This document shows, one piece after another, positions 5,874-6,548 of a DNA stretch of 6,548 nt. The notes below the pieces were generated by a model. It was not told the origin of the DNA. It did not search any database and saw only the letters and a list, made by a program, of their open reading frames with translations. The DNA is from Verrucomicrobiota bacterium (GTDB taxonomy: Bacteria > Verrucomicrobiota > Verrucomicrobiia > Chthoniobacterales > UBA6821): the NCBI GenBank assembly GCA_016871655.1, contig VHCR01000084.1, positions 1-6,548 on the forward strand, read 5' to 3'. Position numbers and translations under genes: made by a program. Position 1 is the stretch's first letter, and each line of letters opens with the position of its first letter.

Positions 5874-6548
5874 TTCGCCAGCCGCTCTCAAAGCTCTTCC
5901 CGAGCACGAGCTTCCCCTCCTCGCTCAAGAAATTCGGGAGCAACTCATCGAGACTCTTTCTAAAACAGGCGGTCACTTGGGACCGAACCTCGGCGTGGTG
6001 GAGTTGACGATTGCGCTTCACCGTGTTTTTGAAACACCCAAGGACAAATTTCTTTTTGATGTCAGCCATCAAGGCTACGTGCATAAAATGCTAACGGGCC
6101 GTCGTGATCAACTCGCAACGATGCGCCAACATGGGGGGCTCAACGGTTTTTTACTCCGAACTGAAAGTGACCATGACTGCTATGGCGCTGGTCATGCAGG
6201 TACCGCACTCTCAGCAGCACTCGGGTTTGCGGCAGCTCGTGATCAACGAGGAGGAGAGGAACATGTCGTCGCAGTTGCCGGCGATGCAGCATTCACTTGC
6301 GGCGTGAGCTACGAAGCTATTAACAATGTCGCAGCAACAACAAAACGTTTCATCGTTGTCCTCAATGACAACAAATGGTCAATTGCAAAAAACACTGGCG
6401 CGATGGCGCAATATTTCAATCGCATCACCACTAGTCCCGCCTATGCTCATTTACACGAGCAAGCCGCTAAATTTGTTGAATGGATTGGTGGAAAAAAAGC
6501 GCGCCATCTTGCCCATAAAATCGAAGCAGGGGTGAAACAGATCCTGCT
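5866..6548 (+). CDS. dxs: 1-deoxy-D-xylulose-5-phosphate synthase, N-terminal part (3' end outside window)
   Basis: The frame from the ATG at 5866 stays open to the window end: 227 full codons of a protein normally about 620-640 residues. DXS condenses pyruvate and glyceraldehyde 3-phosphate, using thiamine diphosphate, in the first step of the MEP isoprenoid pathway. Visible motifs are SPAALKAL (4-11), SKTGGHLGPNLGVVELT (32-48; His37 matches the conserved active-site His), FDVSHQGYVHKMLTGR (64-79; His69), YGAGHAGTALSAALG (106-120) and the cofactor-binding region GDAAFTCG (139-146; Asp140 metal ligand) to NDN (167-169). The usual GDG is GDA here, and NDNEMSI reads NDNKWSI. These look like features of a PVC-type DXS rather than decay, because everything else is intact. 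The start overlaps the xseB stop (8 bases) and lacks about 5-10 N-terminal residues found in many homologues. Confidence 0.92.
   Translation, partial: MIDSPAALKALPEHELPLLAQEIREQLIETLSKTGGHLGPNLGVVELTIALHRVFETPKDKFLFDVSHQGYVHKMLTGRRDQLATMRQHGGLNGFLLRTESDHDCYGAGHAGTALSAALGFAAARDQRGGEEHVVAVAGDAAFTCGVSYEAINNVAATTKRFIVVLNDNKWSIAKNTGAMAQYFNRITTSPAYAHLHEQAAKFVEWIGGKKARHLAHKIEAGVKQIL

Noticed and set aside
5818..6084. 88-residue antisense frame over xseB/dxs
   Set aside because: It lies opposite strongly conserved coding sequence, and its translation shows no recognisable motif.

Overview
This 6.5 kb window looks like a chromosomal segment from a Gram-negative member of the PVC superphylum, most likely Verrucomicrobiota, with Chlamydiota as the second choice. 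The reasons are a GYF_2 plus Yip1-type membrane protein, a LolD-type lipoprotein-release ATPase, a formylglycine-enzyme-like sequence of the 'DPYGLY' type, and an xseB-dxs pair whose DXS carries GDAAFTCG where most bacteria have GDGALTGG. Overall G+C is moderate by eye. None of the starts has a clear Shine-Dalgarno sequence.

Layout: (1) positions 2-373, + strand, the last 123 codons of an MBL-fold metallohydrolase. (2) 376-1248, - strand, a GYF_2/multi-span membrane protein, convergent with the first gene and only 2 bp from it. (3) 1258-1481, a divergent non-coding spacer with degenerate 7-bp repeats on both strands. (4) 1482-2605, + strand, a likely operon of lolD and a YbgC/4HBT-type acyl-CoA thioesterase. 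(5) 2632-4518, + strand, a 628-residue secreted or membrane protein that joins a truncated formylglycine-generating-enzyme-like N-terminus to one transmembrane segment and a long, AT-rich, probably helical C-terminal part. (6) 4559-5470, - strand, an exported CE4 polysaccharide deacetylase with all five motifs. (7) 5471-5609, a divergent spacer with a regular six-unit 7-bp array. (8) 5610-6548, + strand, xseB overlapping by 8 bases the start of dxs, which runs off the window.

Most genes are housekeeping or envelope genes: lipoprotein trafficking, cell-wall polysaccharide deacetylation, exonuclease VII and the first step of the MEP isoprenoid pathway. The two items that stand out are the mosaic gene at 2632-4518, whose base composition changes sharply along its length, and a family of degenerate heptamer repeats (CCTGTAA / CCTACAA / TTACTCT-like) that sits in at least four spacers and runs into the 3' end of the deacetylase gene. 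No RNA gene, CRISPR array, insertion sequence or phage gene was seen.
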